Origin: Larix kaempferi
Lineage: Eukaryota; Streptophyta; Pinopsida; Pinales; Pinaceae
Reading direction: 5' to 3'
Length of the DNA stretch: 64,000 nt
Assembly: GCA_027924585.1 (NCBI GenBank)
Contig: BSBM01000307.1
Span: 18,585,501 to 18,649,500, forward strand
Each line of letters begins with the position of its first letter. Within the stretch, counting starts at the first letter, position 1. The notes beneath the pieces were generated by a model that did not search any database, was not told where the DNA came from, and saw nothing but the letters and a program-made list of their open reading frames with translations. Shown piece after piece: positions 9,975-21,134 of this stretch. Position numbers and translations under genes: made by a program.

Positions 9975-10628
9975 GTGACTGAAAACCTACCTGAGACTAG
10001 AGAGGCTTTGATGATAAACAAAGTCTTGTTGAAACCTAAGAAGGAAAGCGCAGAACCTGCTCAGAGGAAAGCCTTGTTTAGGACTATGTGCAAGGTCAAA
10101 GGAAAGTGTTGCAAGATGGTGATTAACAGTGGGAGTACTGACAATCTGGTTTCCACAAAAATGGTGGAGAAACTGAGCTTGAAGAAGATCAAACATTCGG
10201 TCCCCTACAAGGTATCCTGGTTACACAAAGAACATCAAATCCTGGTAAGTGAGCAATGTGAGTTTGATTTGCAAGTAGGTACATATAAAGATAAATTAAT
10301 ATGCGATATTATGCCCATGGATGTTTGTCATGTTCTTTTGGGGAGACCTTGGCAGTTTGACAGGAAAGTAGTGCACGATGGTAGGAGGAACTGCTATAGT
10401 TTTGATAAGGATGGAATGAGACATGTCTTACTTCCTTTGCAAGAAGGTAGTACCATAGAGCAACCAACAGCAAAAGTCTTGATGTTGACCGGCAAAAAAT
10501 ATTTGAAGCAGTTTGAGGAGGAGGAAGTGAACTACGTTGTGATGTGCAAGCCCAAGGTAGTAATGCTGAAGACTACTATTTCAGATCTGCCTGAAGAGGT
10601 TCAGAGAATGTTGGCTGAATTTGGTGAC
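9975..10628 (+). pseudogene. Aspartic protease of the chromovirus, active site altered
   Basis: The frame from 9975 contains VTENLPETREAL-type linker text, then the retropepsin core: KMVINSGSTDNLVS, where VIDSGS is expected. Residue 51 (10125-10127, AAC) is Asn in place of the catalytic Asp. Further on, the flap-side motif DVCHVLLGRPWQFDR is intact. Retropepsin releases Gag and Pol products during particle maturation; the substitution would abolish this. A frameshift at about 10628-10631 separates it from the polymerase. Confidence 0.85.
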
Positions 10629-10630
10629 AT

Positions 10631-11950
10631 GTGGTGGATGATTTGCCCAATGAGTTTCCGCCAAAGAGAGATATCAGCCACCACATTGACTTCATTCCGG
10701 GAGCTAGTTTACCCAATAAGGAATCCTATAGGTTGACACCTCAGGAGACTGAAGAGATCAGAAAGAAAGTGCAAGGACTGTTGGATAAGGGGCTGATTAA
10801 GAAAAGTCTGAGCCCATGTGCAGTGCCTGCAGTGTTGAGCCCAAAGAAAGGTAGGGAATGGAGGATGTGCACGGACTCACAAGCCATCAATAAAATAACC
10901 ATTAGATATAGGTTTCCATTGCCCAGGATGGATGACATAATGGACTATTTGAGTGGGGCAACATACTTTACTAAGATAGATCTGAAAAGTGGATATCACC
11001 AGATCAGAATTAGAGAGGGGGATGAGTGGAAGACAACCTTCAAAACTAATGAAGGGTTGTATGAGTGGCTGGTTATGCCATTCGGGTTATCAAATGCCCC
11101 AAGTACTTTTATGAGATTGATGAATGAAGTATTGAGAGACTTCATAGGCAAATTTGTGATCATCTACATGGATGATATATTAATTTTCAGTCAGTCAAAG
11201 GAGGAGCATCTAAGGCATCTGAGATATGTCTTGGAAAAGTTGCAATCAAAGAAATTGTTGGTGAATATCAAGAATTGTTCATTCATGAAATCTGAGTTGG
11301 TGTATTTGGGCTTTGTGGTTTCGAAGGATGGTTTGAAGATGGACCTAGAAAAGGTGCAAGCAATTTTGGATTGGCCTCCCCCCCCAAGCATATTTGAGGT
11401 AAAGAGCTTCCATGGCTTAGCAAGCTTTTACAGAAAATTCATAAGGAACTTTAGTGGCATTTGTTCACGCATTATCAATACTATTAGAAAGGACAAGCAA
11501 CCATTCAATTGGACAGCAGGAGCTGAAAATAACTTTCAGTTGTTAAAGAAAAAGATTACGGAGCAGCCCGTGTTGGGGTTACCGGACTTTAGAAAACCAT
11601 TCCAAGTTACATGTAATACTAGTGGGATATCCATTGGGGCTGTGCTCAGTCAAGAAAGTAAACCAATGGCCTATTTTAGTGAAAAACTAAATGATGCAAA
11701 ACAAAAATATTCCTCATATTCCTCATATGCTATAGTCCAAGCCTTGAAACATTGGAGGAATTATTTGATGCCTCAAGAATTTGTATTGTATTCTGACAAC
11801 CATGCTTTGCAGTACATAATGCAGCAACCTAAATTGAATAAAAAACATGCCAAATGGGTAGAGTTCCTACAGAGTTTCACTTTCATCTTGAAGCATATTA
11901 GTGGATAGTCAAACCGTGTAGCTGATGCATTGAGCAGGAGAGCCTTAATC
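10631..11950 (+). pseudogene. Reverse transcriptase and RNase H of the chromovirus
   Basis: Polymerase motifs appear in order in the 425-codon frame: PCAVPAVLSPKK (62-73), WRMCTDSQAINK (77-88), YFTKIDLKSGYHQI (112-125), MPFGLSNAPSTF (149-160) and the catalytic IIYMDD (177-182). Connection and Ty3-type RNase H follow, with CNTSG in place of the usual CDASG, so the first RNase H acid is Asn, and YSDNHAL intact. A TAG at 11906-11908 replaces a Lys codon just before the RVADALSRR end of RNase H. Otherwise the frame is open and shared with the integrase. Confidence 0.9.
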
Positions 11951-13561
11951 ATACAGGAAACTCAAGTACACTTTTGAGAATTTGAATATCTTAGAGAATT
12001 ATATGAAACTGACAATGATTTTCAGTGTGCATATAGAGCATGCAAGAACCCTATAGAAGTGGACAGAGAGTTGTGGGCTGAATATATGTTGCAGGATGGT
12101 TTACTTTTCAAAAATAGTAAGTTGTGTATTCCAAGTTGCACAATGAGGGAAAATTTGATTCAAGAGAAGCACAATGGTGGAATGGCTGGTCACTTTGGAA
12201 GTGATTAGACTTATGGGCAGCTAAGTCATTTCTACTTCTGGCCCAAGATGAGGTCTGAGGTTGAGAAGTTTGTGAGCAGATGTAGAATTTGTCAGCATGC
12301 CAAGGGAGGAAGCCAAAATACAGGCTTATATACACCCTTTCCTGTTCCTACCAAGCCTTGGGATTCTGTGAGTATGGAATTTATTTTGGGATTGTTGAAG
12401 ACTCAAAAAGGAAATGATTCCATCTTCGTAGTAGTGGATAGATTTACAAAAATGGCACATTTCATTCCTTGTTTTAAGACAAGTGATGCCACTCACATAG
12501 CAAACTTGTTCTTTAATGAAGCGGTGAAGCTGCATGGGTTGCCTAGAAGTATTATCTCCGATAGAGATATGAGGTTCACAGGTCACTTCTGGAGGACATT
12601 GTGGAAGAAGCTGGGTACTAAGTTGAATTTCAGTTCAGCTTATCATCCACAGTCGGATGGTCAGACTGAGGTAGTCAACAGGAGTCCGGGTAACATGCTA
12701 AGGAGCTTGGTTGGAGAAAATCCAAAACAGTGGGATAGAGTGTTGACACAAGATGAGTTTGATTATAATGAATCGCCAAATAGAAGCATAGGTATGAGCC
12801 CATTTCAGGTCGTGTATGGCATGCATCCTAGAGGAGTGTGTGAATTGCGAGATTTGGGACAAATGGAAAAGAGGAGTGCGGATGAAGAAGACTTTGCATC
12901 TAGAATCAGAGAGCTACAGGAAGAAGTTAAGGAGAGGCTGCAAAGAAGTAATGCAAATTACAAAGCAAGGGCTGATTCTAAAAGAAGAGAAAAGAATTAT
13001 GAGGTGGGATACCTAGTGTTAGCCCATCTGAGAAAGGAAAGGTTTCCTAAGAGAGAATACAACAAACTGAAAATGAAGAAGATCGGGCCATGCAAAATCC
13101 TCAGAAATTTTTCTGCTAATGCTTATGAGCTAGAAATGCCAGCAGGGGTTGGCATCTCTCCTATTTTCAATGTTGCTGATATATATTTTTTTACAACAGG
13201 TGATGTGGGTCAGAGTACAGGAGACAACGACGTTGATGAAGACTTGCAGTTGTTGAAGCAAATGCCAGTAGCACAGACATTAGCAGCTGAAGAGATCTTA
13301 GACACTAAGGTGGCAAAGAGTACCAGACGGAAGGACTATCTGGAGTATTTGGTCAAGTGGAGAGCACATCCTGTAGAGGATGCCACTTGGGTGAGTGCAG
13401 CAGAATTAGAGGCTAAAGGATTCTCTGTTACTGATTTGATGAACAGGGGTTCGTTGCTTTTTGCCCCAGGAGTCCGATGCGGGAGCATTCGATTAAGGCC
13501 AACAATGTGGCCATGTTGTCACATGTCGTGGTTTGGAATTGAGAAAGTGCATATGTCGTGA
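11951..13561 (+). pseudogene. Integrase with C-terminal chromodomain
   Basis: Same frame as the polymerase but interrupted by TGA at 11975 and TAG at 12206. The HHCC zinc region (HNGGMAGHFG, then CRICQHAKG) is present. In the 437-codon frame from 12248 the core has SMEFILGL (Glu44 where Asp is expected), SDRDMRF with Asp105, and Glu141 in DGQTEVVNR, which keeps the D-35-E spacing. A chromodomain follows at residues 348-390 (EEILDTK, YLVKWRAHP, ATWVSA), the hallmark of chromoviruses, thought to guide integration to marked chromatin. The frame runs 87 bp into the 3' LTR. Confidence 0.9.
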
Positions 13562-14779
13562 TAATGGAATGTCAAGTCTGCCTAAGGGTTTGGAGATAGT
13601 TTGCAATTTTATTAAGTTTAATTATGTAACAGAATAGTATAGATGTTTGTCTTTGAGTTAAAGTAGGAATAAGTGGCTCCCTGCATGGAGGCTGGGTCGT
13701 TACATTTTTTTTAGGAGCAGTTAGTTAAAATTAGAAAGAAACTCTTCAGTTTAGGCAAGTAGAATCTTGCAAATGACCGTTCCAGGCATCATTTTTTGTA
13801 ACTCCCAGTTAGGGAGGAAAGGGAGAGTTTTTTTAGCTTTCATAAAAAGGAGAAAAGAAAGGAGACCTGAACTGGCTAGAGGAGAAAATCAACAATATAG
13901 CATGTCATTAATAAAATGTATGAATTCGAAATTGGAGGGAGGCACATCTGGAATCTTCTGTTTGTGTGAATTATTTAAGAATGAATGGATAAATTCTGTG
14001 GTTTTCTTCCTTCATTCGCTGAATTCGTGGTAGCTATGTCGTTCGTATGCATGGAGGTGTTTTTATTGTTTGTTATCTAGACTGTCTTATGAGTTACAGT
14101 CACATCAGGTTTTCATTTTCAGCAAAATCAGGTTCAGAGCCAAACCATTTCCACTGGTGAATGCGTGGGACACCCCAGTAGGCACGATTGAGCTGAGATC
14201 CACTCATATTATAACTCGGCGATCGAAATTTGAAAGAAACTGATTGTTTCTTGGTGATGGGCGTAGGGGAAGCTCTCACACAAACCCATAGTCGAACTAG
14301 GGCTTCAAACGCAGAAGGAGACTCGAGCTATCTGTTGGACGATTCTATTGTGATCAAGTTTGAAGGATTCAAAGAGTTCATTCCCTCTTGCAGGCGAGAT
14401 TGATGGGTATCCATCAAACCCTGGAAGACAATGTGTTGGCCACTACTACAGGGCGTATGGAATCCACGATTTGCACATTGAATTAGTGGATTAATAATCC
14501 GAGAACCCTATTTCTAGGGAGGAGTGCCTGAACCACGATATCTGGCTGAATATCCCCACTCCAACAAAACAATCGAACCTGTACATAGAGGCATGACCAG
14601 TCCTGGCATTTTGGGCACATGGGTGTGATCATATTAGAGGCAGCGTAGGGTAAACCTAACACTAGAACTGTGGTAGTGAATTTCAGAAACAAAGTCCAAC
14701 CTTGATGAGAGACTGAGAAAAATCCACTTAATTCATGTAGTGACAATTTTCCTTAGGTTCCCACCATTTCCAAGCATCA
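13475..14779 (+). repeat. 3' LTR of the chromovirus
   Basis: 1305 bp, matching 2867-4172. It ends GCATCA and is followed by the target duplication AATTT (14780-14784). Its first base is C where the 5' LTR has T. The polypurine tract in front is weak (CAGGAG at 13467-13472). Confidence 0.92.
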
Positions 14780-14784
14780 AATTT

Positions 14785-17715
14785 AATTACAAAATTTATT
14801 ATTATTTTTAATTATTTAAAAAAAACAAAGTATTAAGCAGCTTGACTGCTAATTTCACTTGTGTTTGAAGATATGTAAAAATGATTGTGTAAACTTATAA
14901 ATTAATAAAAAAAATCTAAAATTGATGCTAGACACCACCAAATATTTTCATTGGCATCTTTTTTCTTTGGCATCTTATTCTGTCTTTCAATAAATAACGT
15001 GGAAAAAAAATTATTCTTTGAATTTATTATGTCCATGAAAACTCTATGATTCCAATCGTGATTTGACATCGTTTTATCATTATTAGAATTTGTTAGGGAA
15101 AACTTCTTTTGTTTTTATTCTCATTAGCAATCATGAAATTATTTAAGTGAAATATTGATGGAATTAAGAATGCTTATGTAAGTTAGAATTTTGAATTCAT
15201 TTGTATCACTAAAGACAACTTTGTGGAAAAAATCCCATACATAAGAATTTAACTAATCTTAATGCCATAATGTGTTCCAACCTTATAAAAAATGGCTAAT
15301 GTAGAGAGCAGGTCTTTAACTAATTTTAATGCCATAATGTCTCTCAACCCTATAGAAAATGGCTAATGTATATAGAGCATTAATAATATGGTGATATGTC
15401 TAACAATCATGTTGTATGGTTTGAATAGTGGATTATGTTTTGTTAGATTCTAGTGTGTGGCAATGGAATGGATTTGAACATGTAAATTCCCAACAACATA
15501 ATGTTATGGATTCAAATGCATCATACACGGGTGATAATGAGAAGGTGCACCTCAAGAGATCCTTGAATATTTTCAAATTTAATATTGAGGCAAACCTATG
15601 GTCTATTAAATCACATTCCATCAAATAATATCTTTAATTAGGTTTTAGTTTATATGATTTTTAGGGTAATTAGTTCAAAACATTTAGTGATGTCCTTAGT
15701 GAAGCTCTTATGCTTGAGCAACATATGTCTAATTCTAACAAATACTAAGATACACTTGAATTCTAGGGAAACATTCAAAGCCAACACATGTTAAAAATGT
15801 CATTTTAAAAATATTTTCTTTCTACTATTTTTCCATGCTTCATCATATTCATATAAAATGTATAAAAAGAATCATAAAATAAAAGCAATAAGAATGTATT
15901 AAATAATCATATAATGAAAGTAACAATATGGAAGATAAAAAAAAATCAATTATCGCAGTGGTCATAATTTGTATAGATGTACCACTTTCCTTAATCAATT
16001 TTAAAAGAGCTTGTGGTGAAGGAAGATATTTTAAAAATTCAGCACAAATTATTGTTTTAATTTTAGTAAGACTAACTTCTATTATTATTGTTTTAATTTT
16101 AGTAAGACTAACTTCTATTAGTGGACCTTGAGAGATTGAGCACAAATAAAATATGAAGTGTAAACTTTAGGGGCAACTACTTCTCCACGCCGCATCTTCA
16201 ATGAACCTTAAATGCTAATGAAGGCTATATTTAACATGGATGATATATATTCTATATTGTAATAGGCCATAAGTTTGTCGAAAATATATATTCTATATTG
16301 TAAAAGACAATAAGTTTGTTTGCTAAGTTTGTTTGCTTTGGCAAAATAAGCAATATGAAATTAAATACAATTACAATATCATAGTGCTTGATAATTGATT
16401 AGCTTTTAGAAATATGTTTTTTTTAAATCAATTAAGTATTAAATAAAGTAAATGGTGTCCAAATAAAATTAAATATAAATACACTAAAGACAATTAAGTC
16501 CCATCACAATGGATCGACAAATTAATAATTAAAAATAATAAATTAAAATATTTACCAAATAATATAAATATGTACCAAATAATTGTTGTTTTATAAAAAC
16601 AATCTAATATATATTTTTACAAAATTTTGGAATGTGTTTTTGGAAAAAAGTATATAAAACTATAGTCCCATTAATGGGGTAGGGAATAAAGTAACAAATT
16701 GATAGTTGGACCTGATATTTATAAAAAACAATTTAATATATATGTGTTTACAAATTTTAGAATGTGTTTTGGAAAAAGTACTTTAAGTAATATTATTGAA
16801 AATAGTTCCCAATCGGGTAGGTAGGGAGTGGGACTGCGACTAATAAAAAAATATGAGAATTGGACATGATAAGTAATAATTATTTTACAGTGCAACATTG
16901 AATGTTGTGGAGGTGTTGTGCTAGTAGTTAGATTTTAAACTGCTTGAGATTTAGTTGTGAACAAAATCTTTATAGCAATAAGAAGAGATGCTTATTACTT
17001 ACCATTAGAAAAATAAATTACTCCCTTTAACTTAGTTGTTGAATTCATCGAACCTAACCATTGTCTTGTAGCATTTCGTTCTAACATCACGAATTTATTT
17101 GTCCAACCAGCCTAGCCAGGTTGATGAGAATTAGCAAGTACCGACGCAAGTAACGAAAAGCAAGCAGCAAACATTAGTATTATGTATTTGTATAGGAGTA
17201 GAAGTACAAGCATGTGTAAGTGAAAAAGGAGAAGAAGACGATGAGAACTAACCATATCATGACAAAGATAATTATCAAAAGAAGAACTATTATTATCCTA
17301 TATCATAAAACATAAAACACATTTGAAAAAAAAAAAAGCTTATTCACATCTTATCAAAACCTTGAAACTCTAAACACATCTTAAAGAGTAGTCGTATATG
17401 TAAACTTAAAAAGCTTATTCACATCTTATCAAAACCTTGAAACTCTAAACACATATTAAAGAGTATTCGTATATGTAAACCACGTAGCAATCAAAATGGC
17501 TTTAGTGAAAATATCTCAAATGACACGCATCTCAAATGAACGGGATTATATATATAACTAATTTTTATTTTTAAATTAATATATTAATTTTTTTTAATTT
17601 TCATTGTATGATTTTATTTAAGATTTATGATCATAACTAATTTCACTAAGACTACAAGAGTTGTGAAATTCAAACCAATAAGAAATAAATGTACAGCTGT
17701 TTCATAAGAGGAACT
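14785..17715. repeat. AT-rich flank of membrane-protein copy 1 (duplicated segment)
   Basis: No gene recognised. From about 15386 it aligns with 19262-21134, and from about 14850 with 31985-33435, by long shared runs such as AACAATCATGTTGTATGG and GAATGTGTTTTGG. It is the 3' flank of the membrane-protein pseudogenes, carried along in the segmental duplication. Within it, 17333-17407 is repeated in tandem (75-bp unit) at 17408-17482. Confidence 0.75.
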
Positions 17716-19261
17716 TCAACGTAACAAATAAATAGGTTGCATATCACAACAACAGCAGAAGCCATCAAGATATAGGAATCTCCACTTGCAACAGGGAGGA
17801 TTAGAATCATATGGTGATAAGTTTAACGCCCCACTTTTCTTGAAAATGAAAATAAATGATTGTTTTTCCATGGCCACGCCTTCCACTTTTCTTGAAAATG
17901 AAAATAAATGATTGTTTTTCCATGGCCACGCCTCCCACTTGCACCGTACTCCAGCCAGGACAGCATTTAGCATAAATGCCGAAGAGTAGATCGAAATTAT
18001 AAACCTGTTAGGATTTGCTCCAGAAAATTCTATTGTATTCTCGTAATTGAGAAAATAGCTGCCCACAGCCCACTTCACGCAAACCAGTAATTGAAGAGCA
18101 GCGTATAGCCATCGTCCAAAACTCTGTATACCCAACGTTCCGGCCACTGCGCTCCCTGCTACGATGCACACCATCTCTAAAGCTGCACCAGCTAGCATAA
18201 TTATAAACTCATTATCATCATCATCAACAACATGTAGCCACTTTAAGATGAGGCACACTGGGAGTAAAACAGGTGAAGTTACGGTACCAATAATAACAAT
18301 AATGCCAAAGAATACTAATAATATAAAAGAGGTTTTGTCTTCTTTTGATAAGTCCTTTCGACCCTCCCAAATAGCAACCAGGACGGGTGCCAGGTCCATC
18401 CCCAAAGCTGTAGCAATGGCTGCGATTATGACAACAAGTATAGCCATCGAGGGTAGCGGGGAAGTATCAGCCCCACCTTCACCTTCACCTTCAAATGAAA
18501 TAAGCAGAGCCCAACAAAGAGAGGCAACCAAATTGACACAACCCGTGAAATTGGTTATGATGCATACAATATTGCCTCTAAACCTCACGACTTGGCGAAC
18601 ATGGGTGTTATCTTCATCACACTTAACCATAGCTTGGATTAGAAATGCATTAGCAGCCAGCCCACTTTCTTTAGTGTCCACCAGGTAATCTCTTATCGTC
18701 CTTCTAGCTACTAGAGCGCTAGAAAAGCCGTCCACTCTGAACCACAAAGTGAGTACAAGGTTAATTATTACTCTGTTAACCTTGGCACTATGAACGAGAA
18801 AATGCTGTATTGTACAATTCCCTCTTCGCATCCTCTCCCTCCAACCAGGTAGCCTTCCAGAACTTCCGACGCGTTGACTGTGACTCCTCTGCCTTCTGCA
18901 TCTTTAGACCTCAAAGATTTTATAAGCAGCTTTGTCCAGTCATCACCGGTGGCTGGGGCATCATTCATTGGAATGCAGATGCAAATAAGCTCTCCTGCCG
19001 AGGTGGATCGAACTCTCATTTTATCAAGAATTCGAGATACCACCTTGGAGTCACTCTCTGTCAATCTGTATCTTTCATCAGCAGAGTCTTCCATTTGCCC
19101 ATGACAGCCATTTATGAAACATGTGAGACATGGTATCAGGCAGCGAGAATTAGAGAGTTGTTTCAATGCCCCAGGCATCTGCCGAGTAAGCATGATCCTT
19201 ATCTTTTCCACTGTCCAAAATACTATGCAATTGCACACATGTTGACGACCTTCACACGTAT
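17716..19261 (-). pseudogene. Unrecognised multi-span membrane protein, copy 1 (5'-truncated)
   Basis: Two overlapping frames, 19283-18768 and 18831-17716, make one protein after a one-base loss near 18775 (copy 2 keeps the base). The first part is soluble, Cys-containing (ICLTCFING-like text) with DDWTKLLIKSLRSKDAEGR. The second has six hydrophobic segments at about residues 87-113, 128-146, 167-197, 208-233, 241-261 and 277-295, with conserved text LISFEGEGEGGAD and GSAVAGTLGI. I do not recognise the family; a membrane protein is all that can be said. The 5' end is cut at 19261, exactly where the repeated flank begins. A 52-bp tandem duplication at 17831-17934 changes the C terminus. Confidence 0.7.
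17831..17934. repeat. 52-bp tandem duplication in copy 1
   Basis: 17831-17882 and 17883-17934 are nearly identical. Since 52 is not a multiple of three, the second copy is read in another frame and replaces the original C terminus: the related copy at 21225 ends with SFSRKLGR, whereas here the frame runs on to 17716. Confidence 0.9.
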
Positions 19262-21134
19262 AATATGCTGATATGTATAACAATCATGTTGTATGGTTTA
19301 GTAGTGGATTATTTTTTGTTAGATTCCTAGCGTGTGGAAATGGATTTGAATATGCAAATTGCCAACAACATAATGTTCTGGTTTCAAATGCATCATACAC
19401 CGGTGATAATGAGAAGGTGCACCTTGGGAGCTCCTTGAAATAATATTCACGCAAATCCATGGTATATTAAATCACATTCCATCATATAATATATTAATTA
19501 GGTTTTAGTTTATATGATTTTTAGATTAATTATTTCAAAAAGTTTAGTGATGCCCTTAGTGAAGCTCTTATGCTTTAGCAACATATTTCTAATCTAACAA
19601 ATACCAAGATACGCTTAATGTGTAGAGAAACATTCAAAGCCAACCTATGTAAAAAATGTAATTTTAAAGATATTTTCTTTCTACTATGCTTTATGTGAAA
19701 TTTATGTATAATGTATAAAAAGAATCATATAATAAAAGCAACAATAATGTATTTAAAAAAATCATATAATAAAAGTAACAATATGGAAGATTACCAAAAA
19801 AATCAATTGTCACAGTGGTCGTAATTTGTATTTAGATGTATCACTTTCCTTGATCAATTTTAAAGGAGCTTGTGATGAAAGAAGATATTTTAAAAATTTA
19901 GCACAATTGTTTTAATTTTAGTAAGACTGACTTCTATTGGTGGACCTTGAAAGATTGAGCACAACAAAAAGGAAGTGTAAACTTTACTTGCAACTACCTC
20001 TCCATGGGGCATCTTCAATAAAGCTTAAATGCTAATGAAGGCTATATTTAATGTGGAGGATATATATTCTATATTGTAATATACCATAAGTTTGTCGAGG
20101 AAATATATTCTATATTGTAAGAGACAATAAATTTGTTTGCTTTAGCAAAGCAAGCAATATGAAATTAAATACAATTACAATTACAATATTATAATAGTAC
20201 ATGATAATTGATTAAAAATAATAAATTAAAATTTTACCAAATAATAATAAATTAAAATATGTACCAAATAATTGTTGTTTTATATAAAAACAACCTAATA
20301 TATATTTTTACAAAATTTTGGAATGTGTTTTGGAAAAAGTATCGAAAACTATAGTCCCACTAATGGAGTAGGGATAAAGTAACAATATGATAGTTGGATA
20401 TGATATTTATAAAAGACAATTTAATATATGTATTTATAAAATTTTAGAATGTGTTTTGGAAAAAGTACTTTAAACAATAGTATTGAAAATAGTTTTCAGT
20501 GAGGTAGGTAGGGAGTGGGAAGGTAGAGAGTAGGAAGGTGATTAATAGAAAAGGATATGAGAGTTGGATATGATAAGTAATAAGTATTTTACAGTGTAAC
20601 ATTAAATGTTGTGGAGGAGTTTTGTTAGTAGTTAGATTTCAAGCTGTTTAAGATCTAATTGCCAACAAAATTCTTCTAACAACAATAAGAGATGCTTATT
20701 ACTTACCATTAAACATAATATTAATTTAAAAAACTAAATTACCCATCATAAAACATAAAACATATTTTTTTTAAAAACTTATTCACATCTTATCAAAACC
20801 TTGAAACTCTAAACCGAAGTAGTTGTACACACCTTAAAGAGTAGTCGTACATGTGAACCACGTAGCAATTATAATGGCTTTAGTGACAATTTCTCAAATG
20901 AACATATCGGGATTATATATATATATATAACTAACTTTTATTTTTAAATCTATATTTCAATTTTTTATATTTATTTATTTTTAATTTTCATTGTATGATT
21001 TTATTTAAGATTTCTGATCATAACTAATTTCACTAAGGCTACAAGAATTCTGAAATTCAAACAATAAGAAAATGTTTATTTGACATTATGTATAGCTGGT
21101 TCATAAGAGGAACTTCATCATAACAAATAAATGG
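19262..21134. repeat. AT-rich flank of membrane-protein copy 2
   Basis: No gene. It aligns with 15386-17715 with indels (for example loss of the part equal to about 16390-16530). The left edge at 19262 abuts the truncated 5' end of copy 1, so this is the junction of the tandem duplication. AT-only microsatellite at about 20910-20933. Confidence 0.8.

Larger units (their letters stand above)
2867..14779 (+). mobile_element. Ty3/gypsy chromovirus with a nested insertion in gag
   Basis: A complete LTR retrotransposon outline on the plus strand. LTRs lie at 2867-4172 and 13475-14779. The 5' LTR begins TGATGC and both end GCATCA (perfect inverted ends); the 3' copy begins CGATGC. The element is flanked by a 5-bp duplication AATTT at 2862-2866 and 14780-14784. 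The primer site TGGTATCAGAGC lies at 4177. Internal order is Gag, zinc knuckle, protease, reverse transcriptase, RNase H, integrase, chromodomain, which places it among chromoviruses. The element spans 11.9 kb because about 4.9 kb has been inserted into gag. Frameshifts and at least three nonsense codons in pol, and changed catalytic residues, make it inactive. Confidence 0.93.

Noticed and set aside
17716-19283. Introns as the explanation for the frame change in copy 1
   Set aside because: Aligned with copy 2, the change is a one-base difference near 18775 with no splice-like sequences; a frameshift is simpler.
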